A stretch of DNA of 10,816 nucleotides from Bacillota bacterium (GTDB taxonomy: Bacteria; Bacillota; Sulfobacillia; RBS10-35; JAJYVN01): positions 1-10,816 of the forward strand of contig JAJYVN010000085.1 of assembly GCA_021791995.1 (NCBI GenBank). The letters run 5' to 3'. This document shows, in pieces, positions 8,455-10,816 of the stretch. The position numbers were made by a program, and so were the translations under genes. Every line of letters starts with the position of its first letter. The first letter of the stretch is position 1. Below the pieces are notes generated by a model. That model was not told the DNA's origin. It was given only the letters and a program-made list of their open reading frames with translations, and did no database searches.

Positions 8455-8461
8455 CCCCCCT
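8455..8461 (-). promoter_or_regulatory. ribosome binding site of the 1149-aa fusion gene
   Basis: AGGGGGG on the minus strand begins right after the ATPase stop codon and ends 11 bases before the ATG at 8443. A second purine patch, GGATAGG, directly touches the ATG. Together they support this start, though the spacing of the stronger patch is slightly long. Confidence 0.5.
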
Positions 8462-9604
8462 CTACACCCTGCGGAACGGTGCCGACACTCGCCGCCACCT
8501 TACGGTCTCCGCTGTACCTGGCTCACAGCCAAACTCGCATGGAGCTGCCCAGATGATTCCATGCGGATTTCGCGCCCAGCCGCGCACGGCATACGCCGCA
8601 TCGGACGATAATCCATTCACGTGAAGCCATACTTCCGCCGCACGGTCATCCAATGGCGTCCCGCCCTCCACCGGACCGAGCATGCTGGCTGGCTGGGGAC
8701 TCCCGAGCCTCGTCATTTCGCACCCCAAGGTCCATGGGCCCGCCCCGCCTTCGTCCACTCGAATTCGTACATAGACTTCGTCGCCCGAGTTCGCACCGAA
8801 TCCAAGGCGCTCGCCATCCGCACCCCAAACCTCACAATGAACTTTTTTAGGCGGTTCCTCACCGACCCGAGCCGGTGCGGCCACGAACTCGTCCGCTGTA
8901 CCACGAAAGCGTTCTTTTCCATGTTCCAACCAGATCACCCGGTCGCAAACGCTCGCGACCAGGTTCCGCGAGTGTGACACAAAGATCAAGGCCGTACCGT
9001 TTTTCTTCATCTCCAGGATACGTTCAATGCATCGACCTTGAAACTCCTCGTCTCCGACCGCGAGAACTTCATCGATGAGGAGCAAATCTGGTTGGATTTG
9101 GGTCGCCACGGAAAACGCCAAGCGCATGTACATTCCAGATGAGTAATACTTAACCGGCACATCAATGAATGGAGCGATGCCGCTAAACTCCACAATATCT
9201 TTAAACCGCCCGCTTATGTACGCTTTCGATAATCCCAGAATCAGGCCATTCAGGTATACATTCTCTCTGCCTGAAAAATCCGGATGGAACCCGGCGGCCA
9301 GCTCGATTAAGGGAGATACCCTTCCATAAACCGCCACACTCCCGGATGTCGGCTGTAAAATACCAGCAATGAGCTTCAGCATTGTGCTCTTCCCCGACCC
9401 GTTGTGGCCAACCAATGCAAGACCTTGCCCCGCTGCAACACTCAAGGACACGCCCTGCAAGGCCCAAATGTGGTTGCTCGACGGCTCGAGGTCCTTTGGG
9501 CGCGGCCGGACGAAGTGATAAAGCGCCTCTCCCACGCTTGCCGAGCGTCCCTGCCGCAGCGTAAATCGCTTCGACACCTCCGACACTGTAACGACGGATT
9601 CCAT
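8462..9604 (-). CDS. wzt: polysaccharide ABC transporter ATPase with C-terminal domain (Wzt-like, 380 aa)
   Basis: The protein hydrolyses ATP at the inner face of the membrane to drive glycan export through the adjacent permease. The nucleotide-binding domain covers about residues 4-240: Walker A GHNGSGKST (66-74), ELAAGFHPDFSGRENVYLNG (101-120, the Q-loop region in the form typical of Wzt/TagH ATPases), signature YYSSGMYMRL (153-162), Walker B LLLIDE (174-179), D-loop AVGD (182-185) and switch His211 in FVSHS. Residues 253-380 form a separate C-terminal domain, Trp- and Gly-rich and predicted beta-strand rich. In Wzt proteins such a domain binds the modified end of the glycan before export; here its identity is inferred from position and size, as the sequence is divergent. 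The chosen ATG at 9604 overlaps the permease stop (TGATG) and has GGAGAG 8 bases upstream. The frame stays open back to 9844, but that part overlaps the permease gene and shows no ATPase homology. The family is certain; the gene name is by function, and TagH-like is an alternative. Confidence 0.92.
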   Translation of the reverse strand: MESVVTVSEVSKRFTLRQGRSASVGEALYHFVRPRPKDLEPSSNHIWALQGVSLSVAAGQGLALVGHNGSGKSTMLKLIAGILQPTSGSVAVYGRVSPLIELAAGFHPDFSGRENVYLNGLILGLSKAYISGRFKDIVEFSGIAPFIDVPVKYYSSGMYMRLAFSVATQIQPDLLLIDEVLAVGDEEFQGRCIERILEMKKNGTALIFVSHSRNLVASVCDRVIWLEHGKERFRGTADEFVAAPARVGEEPPKKVHCEVWGADGERLGFGANSGDEVYVRIRVDEGGAGPWTLGCEMTRLGSPQPASMLGPVEGGTPLDDRAAEVWLHVNGLSSDAAYAVRGWARNPHGIIWAAPCEFGCEPGTAETVRWRRVSAPFRRV

Positions 9605-10437
9605 CACATAATCTCTCCAAAGACATTCTCGGCTCGCTGAAAAATGATCACGCCGATCACCAGCACCACGATAGACGACATTGCACTGTATCCGAGTTCC
9701 CATGCGCTCGTCGGCCATGCGTGCATTAAAACCACCGACTGCGCATATTCCAGGACCCCGGCAATCGGGTTCAATCCCACGAGTAGCCGTACACTTCGTG
9801 GCAAGGCTGACGCCGCATACATAACGGGGCTGAGATACATCCACAGCATGATCACGACGCCGACGATCTGGCCAGTGTCACGATACAAGACATGTAGAGC
9901 GGCAACAATGTAGCCACACCCAAGACTAAACAGAAGCAAGACGAGTGTTGGAAGCAGCACCGCCGGTAACATCCACCCGATCCGTACGTGGAACAACAGC
10001 ATGAAAAGAGCGGCAGCCGCGGCAGAAAAAGCGAAGTCAACCAACCGCGCGGCCACGGCTGCCGTCGGTAACACTAACCGGGGAAAGTAGATCTTGGAGA
10101 TCAGGGGAGCGTTTGAGACGACGGAGATCGTGGCACTAGTTAGAGAGTTCGCAAAGAAACTCCAAAACGTGAGATTGACGACCAGAAACACTGCGTAGGG
10201 CACATGATCTGAGAGCGGAATCTTGAGAATACCACCAAAAACAAAGGCAAAAACCAGTGCCGTCAGGAGTGGGTTGATCAGTGCCCAATACAAGCCTAGA
10301 AAAGAGTGCTTATAGCGGGTGCTCACATCCCTCAGCGCAAGCGCAATGACGAGGCTGAGCAGATGACCTGCTGAGAGGTTCTGGCGCGTACTCGCTACCC
10401 CTTCGGCCCTCGGTGCATTGGCTGAGAACGTCACCAT
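9604..10437 (-). CDS. wzm: polysaccharide ABC transporter permease (Wzm-like, ABC-2 type, 277 aa)
   Basis: This inner-membrane protein forms, as a dimer, the channel for a lipid-linked polysaccharide. After a cytosolic N-terminus and an amphipathic stretch (about 25-45) comes the family hallmark ALRDVSTRYKHSFLGLYWAL (34-53) and INPLL. About six membrane spans follow, near 50-71, 80-107, 124-149, 157-181, 190-209 and 250-267. Other ABC-2 landmarks are NAPLISKIYFPRLVLP (109-124), LHVLYRDTGQI (181-191), WMYLSPVMYA (199-208) and LNPIAGVLEYAQSVVL (222-237). The length is normal for Wzm/TagG/RfbA permeases. The ATG at 10437 has GAGG 7 bases upstream. The stop overlaps the ATPase start as TGATG, which suits a fixed ratio of the two subunits. 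It is the first gene of the operon. TagG-type (teichoic acid) permeases look the same at this level, so the substrate class is open. Confidence 0.93.
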   Translation of the reverse strand: MVTFSANAPRAEGVASTRQNLSAGHLLSLVIALALRDVSTRYKHSFLGLYWALINPLLTALVFAFVFGGILKIPLSDHVPYAVFLVVNLTFWSFFANSLTSATISVVSNAPLISKIYFPRLVLPTAAVAARLVDFAFSAAAAALFMLLFHVRIGWMLPAVLLPTLVLLLFSLGCGYIVAALHVLYRDTGQIVGVVIMLWMYLSPVMYAASALPRSVRLLVGLNPIAGVLEYAQSVVLMHAWPTSAWELGYSAMSSIVVLVIGVIIFQRAENVFGEIM

Positions 10438-10444
10438 CTCATCG

Positions 10445-10448
10445 CCTC
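10445..10448 (-). promoter_or_regulatory. ribosome binding site of the permease gene
   Basis: GAGG on the minus strand lies 7 bases before the ATG at 10437, which is near-ideal spacing and supports this start. Confidence 0.6.
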
Positions 10449-10633
10449 ACTTACGCACACCCAACCACATCCCACGCTGCCCTGCAAGGACGTTGTTTGT
10501 CGTCTCTCCTATCCCCTCGCAGGGGACGCAATGAACGGATGCTTCTCGTCGAGCACCCTTCCCCCCGTCTACCGTACTGCATGCTGCGCCAACGCGCCAC
10601 GGGGACTGCCTCGCTCGGCTCAGCCCTGTGAAC

Positions 10634-10654
10634 CGTGGTTCTGCGGCAACCACG
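10634..10654. repeat. hairpin in the operon leader (7-base stem, 7-base loop)
   Basis: CGTGGTT (10634-10640) pairs perfectly with AACCACG (10648-10654) around the loop CTGCGGC. No U-run follows on either strand, so it is not a standard intrinsic terminator. In the minus-strand transcript it would fold in the 5' leader of the permease gene. Confidence 0.4.
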
Positions 10655-10741
10655 TGCGCCGGAGCCTCGGACCCCAACACTTCCGTTCCTTCTCCCAAAC
10701 ATCCCACCCCAGCGTTCCAACCTTTCGCAACCGTTCCTGTT

Positions 10742-10747
10742 CTTATA
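10742..10747 (-). promoter_or_regulatory. possible -10 box of the polysaccharide operon
   Basis: TATAAG on the minus strand (5 of 6 match to TATAAT) sits in the only AT-rich patch upstream of the operon. No convincing TTGACA-like -35 is found 16-18 bases upstream, so either an activator is needed or the match is chance. Confidence 0.25.
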
Positions 10748-10758
10748 GTCTTTTATTT

Positions 10759-10772
10759 CCGGCTACTGCCGG
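10759..10772. repeat. CCGGC-TACT-GCCGG hairpin
   Basis: A perfect 5-base GC stem with a 4-base loop. On the plus strand it is followed by TTTCC and preceded by TTTTATTT, so it could end a transcript arriving from the left only weakly. It lies just upstream of the possible -10 box on the minus strand and may instead be an operator or the terminator of an upstream gene outside the window. Confidence 0.25.
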
Positions 10773-10816
10773 TTTCCTATTGGAACGTTCCTGCTTCGCA
10801 GCAGCCGGTTTCACCA

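Larger units (their letters stand above)
10449..10816 (-). promoter_or_regulatory. upstream region of the polysaccharide operon (leader and probable promoter)
   Basis: No gene is supported in this stretch; minus-strand open frames of 86-89 codons here have no recognisable motif and are judged chance. From the permease gene outward it holds a TCCCC-GGGGA hairpin (10512-10526), a CGTGGTT-AACCACG hairpin (10634-10654), four CGTTCC copies (10684, 10713, 10732 and 10786), a TATAAG box on the minus strand (10747-10742) and a CCGGC-GCCGG hairpin (10759-10772). The outer part from about 10740 is clearly more AT-rich than the rest, as promoters often are. A transcript starting just below 10742 would have a leader of about 300 bases. 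Confidence 0.4.

Noticed and set aside
9605..9844. N-terminal extension of the ATPase to 9844
   Set aside because: These 80 codons overlap the permease gene, contain no ATPase sequence, and the ATG at 9604 has a good ribosome binding site.
10447..10720. Minus-strand open frames of 86 and 89 codons upstream of the permease
   Set aside because: The two overlap in different frames, have no known motif, and cover the probable promoter and leader.

Overview
The window has two unrelated parts. Positions 2871-10437 hold an intact four-gene block, all on the minus strand, for making and exporting a cell-surface polysaccharide. Positions 320-2495 hold a decayed, GC-rich mobile element, also on the minus strand. 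The organism cannot be named from the sequence. The moderately GC-rich bacterial coding style and the Wzm/Wzt export genes fit many environmental bacteria, and whether the product is an O-antigen, a teichoic-acid-like polymer or a capsule cannot be decided here.

The polysaccharide block, in transcription order (right to left): an ABC-2 type permease (Wzm-like, 10437-9604); its ATPase with a C-terminal extension (Wzt-like, 9604-8462); a 1149-residue fusion of zinc ribbon, SAM methyltransferase, coiled coil, GT4-like and GT2 glycosyltransferase (8443-4994); and a 708-residue GT2-GT4 glycosyltransferase fusion (4997-2871). Junctions are a TGATG overlap, an 18-nt gap and an ATGA overlap, so the four genes read as one translationally linked operon. 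The two large enzymes probably build and modify a lipid-linked glycan that Wzm/Wzt moves across the membrane. The 379 bases upstream of the operon carry small hairpins, four CGTTCC repeats and a possible -10 box, and are the likely promoter and leader.

The decayed element has two genes: a DUF4338 (DruA-like) protein gene with one frameshift (2495-1598), and a DDE transposase of the IS701/IS4-like type with at least five frame changes (1598-320). One of these changes is directly explained by a 7-base tandem duplication. The first gene's stop and the second gene's start overlap as TGATG, so the two were once translationally coupled. That ties the DUF4338 protein to transposition. Imperfect repeats at 215-229 and 2581-2594 may mark the element's ends.

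Positions 1-213 and most of 2496-2870 hold no gene that I can recognise. I found no tRNA, rRNA or CRISPR array.
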